A stretch of 55,920 nucleotides of DNA from Arcicella rosea (GCF_014204325.1 NZ_JACHKT010000035.1:1-55920), one strand, 5' to 3'; positions 45,401 to 54,621 are shown, counted from the stretch's first letter. Numbers and translations: made by a program. Notes: generated by a model from the sequence alone, not told the origin.

Positions 45401-45537
45401 ACTTGAGTGTTGGTAACATCAGGAAAAGCATCAATTGGCGTATTAATGAAACTAAAAATACCTCCAACAACAATAACAGCCGTAAAAAAAAATACGGCAA
45501 ATTTGAATTTAAGTGATAAAGCCAATAGTGTCTTCAT
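42460..45537 (-). CDS. czcA: Heavy-metal efflux RND pump (CzcA/CusA family)
   Basis: 1025 residues, the full size of an inner-membrane RND protomer, with twelve helices. The family is fixed by the N-terminal FINTPIDAFPDVTNTQVTI and by the proton-relay segment LGAVDFGIIIDGTVVVVEGL in helix 4 (two Asp and one Glu). The latter matches the divalent-cation (Zn/Co/Cd/Ni) subgroup rather than the Cu/Ag CusA type. The C-terminal half repeats the fold (GIGFIALFGICIQNGVIMIE, QSRVRPVMMTALMGIFGMLP). Pumping is driven by proton influx. It is the third gene of a minus-strand outer membrane factor-adaptor-pump operon. The metal is inferred from the motif only. Confidence 0.93.
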   Translation of the reverse strand: MKTLLALSLKFKFAVFFFTAVIVVGGIFSFINTPIDAFPDVTNTQVTIITQWQGRSAEEIEKFVTAPLEISMNGVQKKTTVRSTTLFGLSVVVVMFDDGVDNNFARIQINNALQGLSLPDDVEPEIQPPYGPTGEIFRYTLDSKSLNARKLKEIQDWVVDRNLRSVPGVADIVSFGGEVKTYEISVNPNLLQAYNITPLDVFQAVQKSNINVGGDVITKNNQAYVVRGIGLLAKISDIENILVENINGVPVYVKTVATVNESALPKLGQVGRGQNNDAVEGIVVMRKGEDPSAVIKSLNEKVEELNTKILPVDVNIKAFYNRQTLLDFCIETVSHNLLEGIVLVTLMVLIFLADWRASLIVAMIIPLALLFAFTCLKLMGMSVNLLSLGAVDFGIIIDGTVVVVEGLIVVLSHKAHEVGMERFNKLAKLSLIKRTGTSMGKAIFTSKVIILVALLPIFAFQKVEGKMFTPLAWTLGAALLGALIFTLTLVPVMVSILMNKNVKEKSNFFVDAVLKYSMKLFNYCFSHQKKTFIITAITTVVGLWTLTIHGTEFLPQLNEGSIYVRATMPRSISLNESVRYANDMRRVFEGFPEVRQVMSQAGRPNDGTDPTGFYNVEFHVDIYPQKEWKSGLTKAQLIEQMQKKLDVFQGVSLGFSQPIMDNVEEAVSGVKGSIAVKIYGQDFEYLEKEAEKVNDVLKKIEGIEDLGIIKNLGQPELRIELDQQKMDLYGVQAADAEAVVSMAIGGQTASQLFEGERKFDIRIRFQSEYRKSEAEIGDLMVPTMNGTKIPIKEIATIRTLTGPSLIFREDTKRFIAVKFSVRGRDMGSTIEEAQTEVNKVIHSLPKGYEMKWKGDFENQQRASKRLAQVVPISMITIFFILYLMFGSLKDAGLVFSNVPFAIIGGSLALLVTGTNFSISAGIGFIALFGICIQNGVIMIEVFKDNLHQKLSLHESIMQGVQSRVRPVMMTALMGIFGMLPAATSSGIGSESQKPLAIVVIGGMIGATILTLFIFPLFYERVYRNR

Positions 45538-45549
45538 TGTATCGATTCC

Positions 45550-46644
45550 TTAATTATTTAAGGCATTATAGATCATTAATTGATTTTTTACTACTACTTT
45601 TTCTCCTTCGGCTAAGCCGTTGAATACAAAAGCTTTGTTGTCTAATACTTTTGCTACTTGCACTCTTCTGGCTTCTACTTCTCTAGCATTTTTATAGACG
45701 ATTACAAAATTTCTATCTTTATCGAAAATGATAGATTCGGAAGGAATTGATACAATTTTTTGATTGTCAGAATAGCTCACCGTTACTTTTGCGAACATTT
45801 CTGGTTTTAGGATTTTTTCAGGATTGGGCAAGTTGATACGTACTTGCATTGTTCTTGTTTGTGGGTCAAGAACATTATTAATTTTATCAATTTTTCCTTG
45901 AAAAACTCTATCTGGATAGGCTACTAATCTAATAGTTGCCTGATAACCTACTTTGATTTTAGCAATGTCTGATTCATAAACATTGGCAATAATTTGTACT
46001 GTAGAAAGATCTGCTACTGAAAAGAATGGACCAATGTCACCTTCACGATATGCCATTTTTTCAGAAATATTTCTGTTCACATCTACGATATAACCGTCTA
46101 TTGGTGCTTTTACAGTATAAAATGAATTTTTTACGCCATAAATGCCAGAGATTTCATTGGCTCTTCTCAAAGTTCCCTCTGCTTTCAAAAGTTCATTTTG
46201 AGCGATAGTGATGTCTTTTTCAGAAGCTAAACCTGATTTATACAAATCTTGTTGTACTTGTAAGTTTTTCTGTGCTGTTAGAAAATCTGATTTTGCACTT
46301 ACAATTTGGTTTTCAACATCAGCAACTTCCGAACTATGGATGATTGCCATAGATTGTCCTTTTCTAACATAATCACCTAATGTGACAGAAATTTTCTCGA
46401 TTACGCCATCTACCAAAGGTGAAACTTTTACTTGTTTTTCCTCAAATGGAGCAAGCCTTCCAGTCAATTGCAATTCACTTGATATGTTTTCGACGATGGC
46501 TGGTGCTAAAACCAATTCTTTACGAAGTTTATCCGAAAGAACGAATTCTTCTGAATTATCTGTTTTTGTATCCTCTTTTTTTGATTGACAAGCCAAGCAA
46601 GTAGCAAAGAGCAGTACGCCTATTATGATTTTATTCTTTTTCAT
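45550..46644 (-). CDS. czcB: RND efflux periplasmic adaptor lipoprotein (CzcB-like)
   Basis: 364 residues from the ATG at 46644 (MKKNKIIIGVLLFATCLACQ), chosen because it gives a lipobox (CLAC). The longer frame to 46749 would run into the upstream gene. It has the adaptor order: beta-barrel strands, lipoyl half-motifs (GDYVRKGQSMAIIHS, FYTVKAPIDGYIVDVN) flanking a coiled-coil hairpin (about residues 105-170), and a C-terminal membrane-proximal domain (VKNQLMIYNALNN). It links the pump to the outer-membrane channel. The gene stops 12 bases before the czcA-like start and begins 46 bases after the channel gene. Confidence 0.92.
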   Translation of the reverse strand: MKKNKIIIGVLLFATCLACQSKKEDTKTDNSEEFVLSDKLRKELVLAPAIVENISSELQLTGRLAPFEEKQVKVSPLVDGVIEKISVTLGDYVRKGQSMAIIHSSEVADVENQIVSAKSDFLTAQKNLQVQQDLYKSGLASEKDITIAQNELLKAEGTLRRANEISGIYGVKNSFYTVKAPIDGYIVDVNRNISEKMAYREGDIGPFFSVADLSTVQIIANVYESDIAKIKVGYQATIRLVAYPDRVFQGKIDKINNVLDPQTRTMQVRINLPNPEKILKPEMFAKVTVSYSDNQKIVSIPSESIIFDKDRNFVIVYKNAREVEARRVQVAKVLDNKAFVFNGLAEGEKVVVKNQLMIYNALNN

Positions 46645-46690
46645 GATGTACGTGAAATAGTTTTTAATTTTTAGCAAAAAATAGTGGTTA

Positions 46691-47944
46691 TTAAAGTACT
46701 TTTTTCCCAACAACAAAGTTGAGTTCTTCGATTGAACGCATTCTATCACTTTTCAAAGCGTTGAGTTCCACAACTGAAGTTTTGTATGATTCTACAAAAT
46801 CTACAAATTCAATTAAAGAAATATTTCTTTTCTGATAACTCGCCACAGCTCCTTCAATTAACGTATCAAAGCTTCTAATGAATTTGCTGTCAATACTTTG
46901 TGCCAAGCGATTATTCTCTTGCACTTTCATAAAAGCACTGAGTACGTCATTTTGCAAACTTGTTTGTGCTTGTTCCAAGGTTTTTTGAGCAGCTTCAATT
47001 CTGAAAGATGATGTTTTGATATTTCCTTGATTTTTATTGAAAACAGGAATATCTATCTGTAAAGTAATAGCGTGATAGTTTGGAATAAAACTTCCGTTGC
47101 GGTCATACGAATAACCAAGTCTAAGGTCAGGGGTAGCCATCGCTTTTTGTAAAAGCAGATTTTCTTTTTCGTAGCGGACAGAAGCATCTTGCATTTTCAA
47201 ATCGTAACGATTTTCAAAAGCTGTCGCTGTTAATTGTGCTAATGTTAAGTCATTGATACCAAGACTATCCAATACTTTTTCATCAATTTTTGGAGCGATA
47301 AATAAAGTCTCTTTTGTATTAAGCAATGTCCTTAAAGTACTTTGTTTTTCGATAATCTGCTGACGAAGCTCATTTTGTTCCTTTTTCAATGAGAATAAAA
47401 AAGCCTTTAAACGAATCACTTCTTTCAAGGGAATATTGCCTTTGCCATATTGTTCTTCATAGGCAACCAGCAATTTCTGAAACGTCAGGATTTCCTCATC
47501 ATACATCGCTACAGATTTTATGATGAAGTAAGTATCATAAAAATTGGTTCTTAACTCAATGGCTAAAGTTCTCAACAAATCATAATAATTATATTCACTT
47601 GCTTCAGTATTGATTTTAGCCAACTCAATCTGTTTATTACGTTTGCCTGCCAGCAAAAAAAGTTGCTGAATTTGAAAGGCTCTTTGCCCCATGTTTCCGA
47701 GTGGGAGAGGCGTTCTTGTTTCCTGATTATAGATTTGTTGTTCTCCCGAAAAAGTTGGGTTATCCCATAATCTGGCTTGAATAATTTGGGCTTTAGAGGC
47801 TTCGATATTGTACTTTTGAGCCAATAAAAGTGCATTGTTTTTTAAGAAAATTGCTTCTACGTCGGTTAGAGCAAGTTTCAAAGTATCCTGCGAAAATGTC
47901 TTGAAGCAAGTCAAAGACAGCAGAATAATCCATAAACGTTTCAT
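46691..47944 (-). CDS. czcC: TolC/OEP-family outer membrane channel (CzcC-like)
   Basis: 417 residues with a signal peptide (residues 1-18, ending KTFSQ). The two outer-membrane-efflux-protein halves are seen as repeated long coiled coils (LALTDVEAIFLKNNALLLAQ; LTLAQLTATAFENRYDLKMQ). GYSYDRNGSFIPNYHAITLQIDIPVFNKN is the typical barrel-edge segment. It is the outer-membrane exit duct of the metal efflux complex and the first of the three core genes on the minus strand. Confidence 0.92.
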   Translation of the reverse strand: MKRLWIILLSLTCFKTFSQDTLKLALTDVEAIFLKNNALLLAQKYNIEASKAQIIQARLWDNPTFSGEQQIYNQETRTPLPLGNMGQRAFQIQQLFLLAGKRNKQIELAKINTEASEYNYYDLLRTLAIELRTNFYDTYFIIKSVAMYDEEILTFQKLLVAYEEQYGKGNIPLKEVIRLKAFLFSLKKEQNELRQQIIEKQSTLRTLLNTKETLFIAPKIDEKVLDSLGINDLTLAQLTATAFENRYDLKMQDASVRYEKENLLLQKAMATPDLRLGYSYDRNGSFIPNYHAITLQIDIPVFNKNQGNIKTSSFRIEAAQKTLEQAQTSLQNDVLSAFMKVQENNRLAQSIDSKFIRSFDTLIEGAVASYQKRNISLIEFVDFVESYKTSVVELNALKSDRMRSIEELNFVVGKKVL

Positions 47945-48115
47945 TTTAGTGATTTTATAATGAGAGAAAAAGAGAATACAGCACAGTTGTGCATTAGAAG
48001 TACATTTAGCTTCTAATGAAATTGATAAAAAATAAAAAACAGTTTTAGTGTAAGACAGCAGTTCATGTTATGCTACAAAAACAATTATATTATTTTTAAA
48101 AATAAAGGAAGGAAA

Positions 48116-48493
48116 TCAAAGACGAAGTACTCTGATTTTTAGATAAATTTTAGGAAGATAATTGAATATTAATTGATGACTGAACACATAGTTTTCACTG
48201 ATGTGATTAATGTAAACATGATGTGCATCTTTACTTGTTTTCGAGAACCAGCTTGTGTAGTAATCCTCATCGTCATTATCATCAGATTCTTCTGAATTGG
48301 AATTGACATGGTTTGTGTTGACGAAATCGTCAACGGCATCTGGAGAATCAGAATGCGTACTTCTGGTAGGAAGTTTGAATTTGGTAACTTTTGACGTACT
48401 AACTTGTTGGAATTCAGTAGAACATAAAATTCCCTTTATTCCTAAACCTAGGAAAATAAAGGGAATTAGATATTTGATGAATTTGAATTTCAC
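48116..48493 (-). CDS. Small acidic exported protein upstream of the metal-efflux operon
   Basis: 125 residues starting at GTG (48493); no in-frame ATG is available. The N-terminus KFKFIKYLIPFIFLGLGIKG is a signal peptide or membrane anchor. The middle is very acidic (HSDSPDAVDDFVNTNHVN, SEESDDNDDEDYY) and several His residues follow (KDAHHVYINH, VFSHQ). It lies 171 bases before the channel gene on the same strand. Acidic and His-rich small exported proteins at the head of such operons are plausible metal-binding accessories, but I recognise no family. A paired tttaagtaat/attacttaaa lies just upstream. Confidence 0.55.
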   Translation of the reverse strand: MKFKFIKYLIPFIFLGLGIKGILCSTEFQQVSTSKVTKFKLPTRSTHSDSPDAVDDFVNTNHVNSNSEESDDNDDEDYYTSWFSKTSKDAHHVYINHISENYVFSHQLIFNYLPKIYLKIRVLRL

Positions 48494-48515
48494 AAGATGT
48501 AAGCGAAACAGTATG

Positions 48516-48557
48516 TTTAAGTAATGTCTGTAATTTATGTAAAATAAATTACTTAAA
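48516..48557. promoter_or_regulatory. Inverted repeat upstream of the metal-efflux locus
   Basis: tttaagtaat (48516-48525) and attacttaaa (48548-48557) are perfectly inverted, 22 bases apart, 23 bases upstream of the GTG at 48493. A smaller aaaca-gta-tgttt dyad (48506-48518) overlaps it. These could bind a regulator; nothing in the sequence identifies it. Confidence 0.35.
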
Positions 48558-48631
48558 TGTATGTATGAATTCTATATTTAAAACTCATCACTCAAAATTC
48601 ACAACTGTAACTCAACGCCTATTAGCCAATT

Positions 48632-49192
48632 TTATTTCTTCTTTTCTTTCGGAGAAAACATAATTGACATTCTTTTACCTTCCAAACGTGGTAATTCGTC
48701 AGCTTTTCCTACTTCTTCTAAACCTTTTGCAAAGTTTAATAATAAGATTTCTCCTCTTTCTTTAAATACGATTGAACGACCAACAAAGTGAACATAAGCT
48801 TTCACTTTTGCACCTTCTTTCAAGAAGTTGATGGCATGTTTTAATTTGAAATTAAAATCGTGGTCATCAGTATTTGGTGAGAAACGAATTTCCTTCAATA
48901 CTGTTTTGGCAGCGTTTGCTTTAATTTCTTTTTGTTTTTTCTTCTGCTCGTACTTAAATTTTGCGTAATCCGTAACACGACATACTGGTGGATCCGCTTT
49001 TGGTGAGATTTCTACTAAATCTAAACCTTGTTGAACAGCAATAGCCAAGGCTTGCTTTATGTCCATGATGCCTTGCTCAACGTTTTCACCAACTAAACGT
49101 ACATTTTGTACTCCTTTGATGAGACCATTTATTCTGTAAGGCTCTTCTTCTCTACGATTATTTCTAAAATTGTTATTCGGGCGTAACGCCAT
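48632..49192 (-). CDS. infC: Translation initiation factor IF-3
   Basis: 186 residues from the ATG at 49192 ([18 protein letters not shown]), the normal length. The longer frame adds 18 unlikely residues. The N-terminal domain ([22 protein letters not shown]...[25 protein letters not shown]) and the C-terminal domain ([21 protein letters not shown]...[17 protein letters not shown]) are both complete. It binds the 30S subunit and checks initiator tRNA and start codon. It follows thrS on the same strand (178 bases), as in the classical thrS-infC-rpmI-rplT order, but rpmI and rplT lie elsewhere here (52833-53493, plus strand). Confidence 0.97.
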   Translation of the reverse strand: MALRPNNNFRNNRREEEPYRINGLIKGVQNVRLVGENVEQGIMDIKQALAIAVQQGLDLVEISPKADPPVCRVTDYAKFKYEQKKKQKEIKANAAKTVLKEIRFSPNTDDHDFNFKLKHAINFLKEGAKVKAYVHFVGRSIVFKERGEILLLNFAKGLEEVGKADELPRLEGKRMSIMFSPKEKKK

Positions 49193-49370
49193 ATTATCTA
49201 AATGATTTGTTTTAAAATGATACAAATAGCAGGTTTGAGAACTCAAAATTTCACTGCCAATGCTAATTTAACGGAAAATTCGCATAAAAGGTTACAAATT
49301 AACACTTTAATTACGAATCTTCCGAAAGCTAATTCAAAAAATAAAAAAATGCAAGTTTAATTTTTAGTTC

Positions 49371-51317
49371 TTATTCTTTAAATCTTACAACATTTTTATT
49401 TATTTCTGTTTGCATTATGTTAATAAACTGGTCAATTGGCATCATTCCTAAATCGCCTTCACCTTTTTTGCGGACTGAAACCATTCCTTGTTCTGATTCT
49501 TTTTCACCAACAATCAGCATAAATGGTAATTTATTTACTTCTGCATCACGTATTTTTCTACCAATTTTTTCATCTCTATGGTCAATATAGCCACGTAAAT
49601 CGTTTTCTTGTAAACGTAAGAAAATTTCATTGGCATAATCCTCGTATTTTTCAGAGATGGGCAATACAGCCAATTGCTCTGGCGATAACCAAAGTGGGAA
49701 ATTTCCAGCAGTGTTTTCAATTAAAATAGCCACAAAACGCTCTAATGAACCAAATGGTGCTCGGTGAATCATCACTGGGCGGTGTTTTTGGTTGTCTGAA
49801 CCTGTGTATTCTAATTCAAAACGTTGTGGTAATTGATAATCCACTTGGATTGTTCCTAATTGCCATTTACGTCCTAAAGCATCTTTCACCATAAAGTCTA
49901 ACTTTGGTCCATAGAATGCTGCTTCTCCTAATTCTACTACCGTTGGTAAACCTTTTGCAGCAGCAGATTTGATGATAGCAGCTTCGGCTTTGTCCCAATC
50001 TTCGTCTTTACCGATGTACTTTTCTTTATTTTCAGGGTCACGTAATGAAATTTGTGCTGAGTAATTATCAAAACCTAAAGCTTTGAATACGTACAACACT
50101 AAATCAATTACTTTCATAAACTCATCTTCTACTTGGTCTGGACGACAGAAAATGTGTGCATCATCCTGAGTAAAGCCACGTACACGAGTCAAACCATGTA
50201 ATTCCCCTGACTGTTCGTAACGATACACTGTACCGAATTCTGCCAAACGTAAAGGCAAATCTCTATAACTACGAGGCTTAGTCTTATAAATTTCGCAGTG
50301 ATGAGGACAGTTCATTGGTTTCAAGAAAAACTCTTCTCCTTCGTCTGGCGTACGAATTGGTTGGAATGAATCCGCACCATATTTCGCATAGTGACCAGAA
50401 GTAATGTATAATTCTTTAGAAGCAATATGTGGCGTAATTACAGGCGAATATCCTGCACGTACTTGAGCTCTACGTAAGAAATTCTCTAAACGTTCACGTA
50501 ACATTGTTCCTTTCGGCAACCATAAAGGTAAACCCATTCCCACTTTTTCAGAGAAAGCGAAAAGTTCTAATTCTTTTCCTAATTTACGGTGGTCACGGCG
50601 TTTAGCTTCTTCTAATAAAGTTAAGTACTCTTCTAATTCTTTTTGTTTCGGAAAAGTAACGGCATACACACGAGTCATTTGTTTACGAGAAGTATCACCT
50701 CTCCAATATGCACCCGCTACCGACATCAATTTTACCGCTTTGATAAAACTAGTGTTTGGAATGTGTGGCCCACGGCATAAATCCGTAAAGTTACCTTGCT
50801 GATAAAAAGTGATTGAACCGTCTTCTAAACCTTCTAAAAGCTCAAGTTTATACTCGTCGCCTTTTTCAGTGAAGTATTGAATGGCATCAGCCTTAGAAAC
50901 TTCAGAACGTTGATATTGGTTTTTCTGACGAGCCAATTCCAACATTTTATCCTCAATTTTCTTAAACTCATCCGCACTCAATGCTTTTTCACCCATATCA
51001 ATATCGTAATAAAAACCAGTTTCAATGGCTGGCCCGATACCGAATTTTGTTCCAGGATGCAAGGCTTCAATTGCCTCGGCTAGTAAGTGAGCTGATGAAT
51101 GCCAGAATGTAGATTTACCATCGGCATCATTCCATGTCAGTAATTGAAAATCGCAGTCATCATTGATAGGCAAAGAAGCATCTACTACTTTACCATTTAC
51201 TTTTGCCGCTAAAACATTTCTTGCTAATCCTTCTGAAATGCTGAGGGCAATGTCCATCCCAGTTGTTCCCTGAGCATACTCTCTGACATTACCGTCGGGT
51301 AATTTAATTTTAATCAT
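49371..51317 (-). CDS. thrS: Threonyl-tRNA synthetase
   Basis: 648 residues from the ATG at 51317 ([20 protein letters not shown]), the usual length. An upstream in-frame start adds 26 residues of leader. Domains in order: TGS, the editing/second additional domain ([31 protein letters not shown]), the class II catalytic core with zinc ligands ([10 protein letters not shown]), motif 2 ([21 protein letters not shown]) and motif 3 ([15 protein letters not shown]), then the anticodon-binding domain ([15 protein letters not shown]...[16 protein letters not shown]). It charges tRNA-Thr. It leads a thrS-infC unit. Confidence 0.97.
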   Translation of the reverse strand: MIKIKLPDGNVREYAQGTTGMDIALSISEGLARNVLAAKVNGKVVDASLPINDDCDFQLLTWNDADGKSTFWHSSAHLLAEAIEALHPGTKFGIGPAIETGFYYDIDMGEKALSADEFKKIEDKMLELARQKNQYQRSEVSKADAIQYFTEKGDEYKLELLEGLEDGSITFYQQGNFTDLCRGPHIPNTSFIKAVKLMSVAGAYWRGDTSRKQMTRVYAVTFPKQKELEEYLTLLEEAKRRDHRKLGKELELFAFSEKVGMGLPLWLPKGTMLRERLENFLRRAQVRAGYSPVITPHIASKELYITSGHYAKYGADSFQPIRTPDEGEEFFLKPMNCPHHCEIYKTKPRSYRDLPLRLAEFGTVYRYEQSGELHGLTRVRGFTQDDAHIFCRPDQVEDEFMKVIDLVLYVFKALGFDNYSAQISLRDPENKEKYIGKDEDWDKAEAAIIKSAAAKGLPTVVELGEAAFYGPKLDFMVKDALGRKWQLGTIQVDYQLPQRFELEYTGSDNQKHRPVMIHRAPFGSLERFVAILIENTAGNFPLWLSPEQLAVLPISEKYEDYANEIFLRLQENDLRGYIDHRDEKIGRKIRDAEVNKLPFMLIVGEKESEQGMVSVRKKGEGDLGMMPIDQFINIMQTEINKNVVRFKE

Positions 51318-51484
51318 GGGGTTTGTGTTTGTTTTGAGCCTTGTTTTGGAAGAAAATGTTCTACAAATAACATTTCTTATCAAAAAGAATCTCAAAAAGC
51401 TTGTTTTAATTGTGTTGAGTAATATTTTGAAAATATTGGGTCAAAAGTATCTCTTTCATCTACAAAATACAAGATAATGTATTT

Positions 51485-52657
51485 TTAGTTATTCAGAATT
51501 CCTTTGGGTTTTAATGGTCTAATAGTGGTTGTATCAACTTTTCGAGTTGGTGCTTCAAAACTTGGATAAGAAGTTGTATCAAACTTGGTATCTAAACCTG
51601 TTGGATAAAGACCATACTTCTGTTTGTGTTGTGTTCTATATACTCCGTTCAATGCTCGGTAATCTTGACTATTGCTGGCCAGTAATTCGCTATAATAAGT
51701 TTCAGCTTTAGCAAAGTCACCTGTGTATTCAAGGCATTGAGCGTATAAGAATTTTACTTCAGGATATTTTGCATTTTGGTTAAATGCTTTTTCAATAAAT
51801 GGAAGGGCAAAACGATAAGCTTTTGATTTAAAGTAAATCATTCCTGTGTTGAAATTGGCTTCAATCAATGAAGTATCTAATGTAATCGCTTTATTGTAGC
51901 AAAGTATAGCACTATCTAGCTTCCAAGATTTTTGATAAGTATTACCTTTTTGTAAAAATAAATTTCCGTTTTTAGGATGAAACCTCAAACCTTTATCAGC
52001 ATAGAGTAAAGCCAAATCATATTCACGAAGGTTTGTATGGATTTGGGCTAATTTCAAATAAACAGGCAAAAAACTAGGTTTAAGGCTTAGCGTTTGTTGA
52101 AAATATCCTAAAGCAGTAGCCGTATCAGCCATTTTGGCGGAGATTTCTCCTTGTACAAAATAGGTTTCACCATTATTGGGTGAAATTTGTAAGGATTTTC
52201 TTAAATAAGCTTTTGCCTTTTCAAACATATTTAATTGCTGATATAAATCACCTAAAAGCGTATAAAGTTCTGGCGATTCAGCATTTAATACTTCTGCTTT
52301 TGATGCTGCTTCAAGAGCTAAACTTGGTTGATTGGATGCTCTTAGAATTAATGCTTTTGCTTGAAAATAAGTACCAACATTAGGTTTAATGCTAATGGAG
52401 GTATTGATGTCGTCGAGGGCATCGTTGATTTTTTCATTTTCCAAATAGAGTAATGAACGCTTGTAATAGTTTTCAGAACTACTTGGTGATGCTTCGATGG
52501 CATCTGTTAAAAAAGCGATGGCTGCTTCTCTACGAGCTTTTTCTGTTACTTCTGGCACAGGAGGAATATTGATTCCTTTTTTGGATTCAGAAATACAAGC
52601 ACTTACTAACAATAAAATAGATAGAAAATAAAGAGATATGTGACGATTTTTTTTCAT
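51485..52657 (-). CDS. TPR-repeat lipoprotein
   Basis: 390 residues. The signal ends in a lipobox (LLLVSAC), so it is membrane anchored. From about residue 45 there are eight or more TPR units (for example ENYYKRSLLYLENEKINDAL, PELYTLLGDLYQQLNMFEKA, GETYFVQGEISAKMADTATA, NLFLQKGNTYQKSWKLDSAI). The C-terminal 60 residues are Pro/Thr-rich (FDTTSYPSFEAPTRKVDTTT). It probably scaffolds protein-protein contacts in the envelope; partners are unknown. It sits between thrS and the divergent rpmI-rplT pair. Confidence 0.8.
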   Translation of the reverse strand: MKKNRHISLYFLSILLLVSACISESKKGINIPPVPEVTEKARREAAIAFLTDAIEASPSSSENYYKRSLLYLENEKINDALDDINTSISIKPNVGTYFQAKALILRASNQPSLALEAASKAEVLNAESPELYTLLGDLYQQLNMFEKAKAYLRKSLQISPNNGETYFVQGEISAKMADTATALGYFQQTLSLKPSFLPVYLKLAQIHTNLREYDLALLYADKGLRFHPKNGNLFLQKGNTYQKSWKLDSAILCYNKAITLDTSLIEANFNTGMIYFKSKAYRFALPFIEKAFNQNAKYPEVKFLYAQCLEYTGDFAKAETYYSELLASNSQDYRALNGVYRTQHKQKYGLYPTGLDTKFDTTSYPSFEAPTRKVDTTTIRPLKPKGILNN

Positions 52658-52755
52658 TACTCAAAATTACAAACTTAGGTGTTGAATTTATGCCTTAAAT
52701 GATAAAATCTTTCAAATAAAATCTACAGCACATTCATTTTATTTGAATCACAAGT

Positions 52756-52784
52756 ATTGTCTATCATATTTTTCCGTATCTTTG
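52756..52784 (+). promoter_or_regulatory. Promoter of the rpmI-rplT operon
   Basis: tatctttg (52777-52784) matches the Bacteroidota -7 element TAnnTTTG exactly. attg (52756-52759) lies 17 bases upstream as a weak -33 element. The likely start point is about 45 bases before the rpmI ATG. Confidence 0.55.
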
Positions 52785-52832
52785 CATCCTATTTTACAAA
52801 ATTTATATTTTTCATTTAAAACGTTTAATAAA

Positions 52833-53027
52833 ATGCCAAAAATTAAAACCAAATCTGGAGCGAAAAAACGCTTTAAGGTTACAGGAACAGGCAAAATCAA
52901 GCGTAAGCACGCTTTCCACAGCCACATTCTTACAAAAAAATCTACTAAACGTAAGCGTAACTTAGTTCACGATACTTTAGTTAGTTCTGCTGATATGGAC
53001 AGAGTAACGTTGATGTTAGTAATGTAA
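52833..53027 (+). CDS. rpmI: 50S ribosomal protein L35
   Basis: 64 residues from the ATG at 52833 ([20 protein letters not shown]), the typical bL35 start and length. The longer frame includes the promoter and is wrong. The pattern [24 protein letters not shown] is diagnostic. It is followed 121 bases later by rplT, the usual partner. Confidence 0.97.
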   Translation: MPKIKTKSGAKKRFKVTGTGKIKRKHAFHSHILTKKSTKRKRNLVHDTLVSSADMDRVTLMLVM

Positions 53028-53148
53028 TTCTCGTTTCTTTAGATTTATTCAATCGAAACAAATTAAAATTTAGTTATTGTTCAACCAGAAAATTGGCTCA
53101 ATAAGTGTTAAGCATTAACCGCCATATTTCAAAAAACAACCAAAGATT

Positions 53149-53493
53149 ATGCCACGTAGCGTCAATCACGTAGCGTCGAGAGCAAGACGTAAAAAAGTGC
53201 TCAAATTAGCTAAAGGTTTTTACGGAAGAGGTAAAAACGTTTGGACGGTAGCGAAGAACAAAATTGAAAAAGGTCTTCAATATGCTTACCGTGACCGTAA
53301 GGTTAAGAAAAGAGATTTCCGTGCTTTATGGATTCAGCGTATCAATGCTGCTGCACGTCAAGAAGGTTTATCTTACTCAGCTTTAATGGGTAAATTAAAC
53401 AAACAAGGTATCGAGTTAAACAGAAAAGTATTAGCTGACTTAGCAATGAACCACCCAGAGGCGTTCAAAGCAGTAGTAGCGAAAGTAAAATAG
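53149..53493 (+). CDS. rplT: 50S ribosomal protein L20
   Basis: 114 residues, full length for bL20: [37 protein letters not shown] and the C-terminal [20 protein letters not shown]. It binds 23S rRNA early in assembly and in other bacteria represses its own operon through the mRNA. Here infC is not in the same operon, so such control would reach only rpmI-rplT. A strong terminator follows. Confidence 0.97.
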   Translation: MPRSVNHVASRARRKKVLKLAKGFYGRGKNVWTVAKNKIEKGLQYAYRDRKVKKRDFRALWIQRINAAARQEGLSYSALMGKLNKQGIELNRKVLADLAMNHPEAFKAVVAKVK

Positions 53494-53500
53494 AAAGATT

Positions 53501-53529
53501 AGAGCGATTCATTGAATCGCTCTTTTTTT
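53501..53529. terminator. Terminator after rplT
   Basis: Stem agagcgattc/gaatcgctct (53501-53510 with 53514-53523), a 3-base loop and T7. It stands between the converging rplT and the gene ending at 53534. Confidence 0.9.
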
Positions 53530-53533
53530 GTTT

Positions 53534-53962
53534 CTAAGTTTCTATCAAAATTGTTTTTACGCCAATCCATTTATTTTCTTCATAGATTCCGAACAGAAAA
53601 ACATCAATTTCTACTGCTCCGATTTTTAAGACTTGTATGTCTGTTAGTTTTTCAGTAAGTAATGTTTGTAATTTCAGGGCATTGTCAGCATACTTTTTTT
53701 CTTCTTCGCCAAACCAATCTTCAATTCTGGTCAATGGTTCGAAAAAATCTTCGATGGCAATCGCTTCTACTTCTTTATCGGGTTCAATGCCATTGAATAG
53801 CTTAAAGTCTTGTACAGAAATACTTTCAGCAGTTGTGTATTCCATTTCAAAATATTCAACAGCTTCGTCAGATTCACTTGGGTATCGTAAATCATCAATC
53901 AGAGGTAGAATTTGTTCTTTCAAAGTGTTCACTTCGTTTTGATCTGTGCTTGTTTCGAGCAT
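53534..53962 (-). CDS. Small uncharacterised acidic protein
   Basis: 142 residues, no signal peptide. Strongly acidic with alternating helix and strand: LKEQILPLIDDLRYPSESDEAVEYF, IEDWFGEEEKKYADNALKLQTLL and a C-terminal beta pair (VLKIGAVEIDVFLFGIYEENKWIGVKTILIET). The second half resembles nuclease-A-inhibitor-like folds in its general look, but no firm family is recognised. It is divergent from the gene at 54073. Confidence 0.55.
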   Translation of the reverse strand: MLETSTDQNEVNTLKEQILPLIDDLRYPSESDEAVEYFEMEYTTAESISVQDFKLFNGIEPDKEVEAIAIEDFFEPLTRIEDWFGEEEKKYADNALKLQTLLTEKLTDIQVLKIGAVEIDVFLFGIYEENKWIGVKTILIET

Positions 53963-54072
53963 TGTATTAATTAATTTAATATTTCCTGATTCTTTTTGAA
54001 TAATTCTTGAAATTAGAAAAATCTGTCTATACTTTTACTCAAAATCACAAAAACTCACAAAAACAATTCCAA

Positions 54073-54597
54073 ATGTTAGAACAATTAATGAGTCTTATTC
54101 AAGACAATTCTCAGCAAGCTATCGTAAAAAATCCAGCTATACCAAATGAAAAAAATCAAGATGCGATGCAAACTATTATGAGTGCAGTAACAAATGGTTT
54201 GCAAGGTCAGGCACAAAATGGTGCTGGTGGTTTGGGTGCTTTAACAAGTTTATTAGGCGGACAAACGGGCTTGAATGCAAGTACTTTGATGTCGAACCCG
54301 ATTGTTGCGAACATTGCTCAACAAGCTATTACGGGTTTAATGCAAAAATTTGGTTTAGATAAAACCGCTGCGGCTGGTATTGTATCGCAGATTTTGCCAA
54401 ATGTAATGAACTCTTTAATCACTAAAACAAACGACCCGAACGATACTTCGTTCAATTTGAACGATATTACTGGAGCATTTGCAGACGGTCAGTTTGATAT
54501 GAATGATGTAAAAAATATTGCTGGCAAATTCATGAGTGGAAATGGTGGAGGTAGTGGTGTTGGTGGCATGCTTGGTGGACTGTTCGGAGGAAAATAA
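54073..54597 (+). CDS. Gly/Asn/Gln-rich small protein, DUF937-like
   Basis: 174 residues from the ATG at 54073 (MLEQLMSLIQDNSQQAIVKN). An in-frame ATG at 54007 would add 22 residues and is less likely. The sequence has helical segments with many small residues (ALTSLLGGQTGLNASTLM, GLMQKFGLDKTAAAGIVSQI) and a glycine-rich tail (GNGGGSGVGGMLGGLFGGK). The first part and the spacing of the helices recall DUF937/YidB-type proteins; the assignment is tentative. No signal peptide is seen. A hairpin with a T-run follows, only 55 bases before the cysteine desulfurase ATG. Confidence 0.6.
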   Translation: MLEQLMSLIQDNSQQAIVKNPAIPNEKNQDAMQTIMSAVTNGLQGQAQNGAGGLGALTSLLGGQTGLNASTLMSNPIVANIAQQAITGLMQKFGLDKTAAAGIVSQILPNVMNSLITKTNDPNDTSFNLNDITGAFADGQFDMNDVKNIAGKFMSGNGGGSGVGGMLGGLFGGK

Positions 54598-54621
54598 TTC
54601 CATAAGATTTTGTATCTTTCG

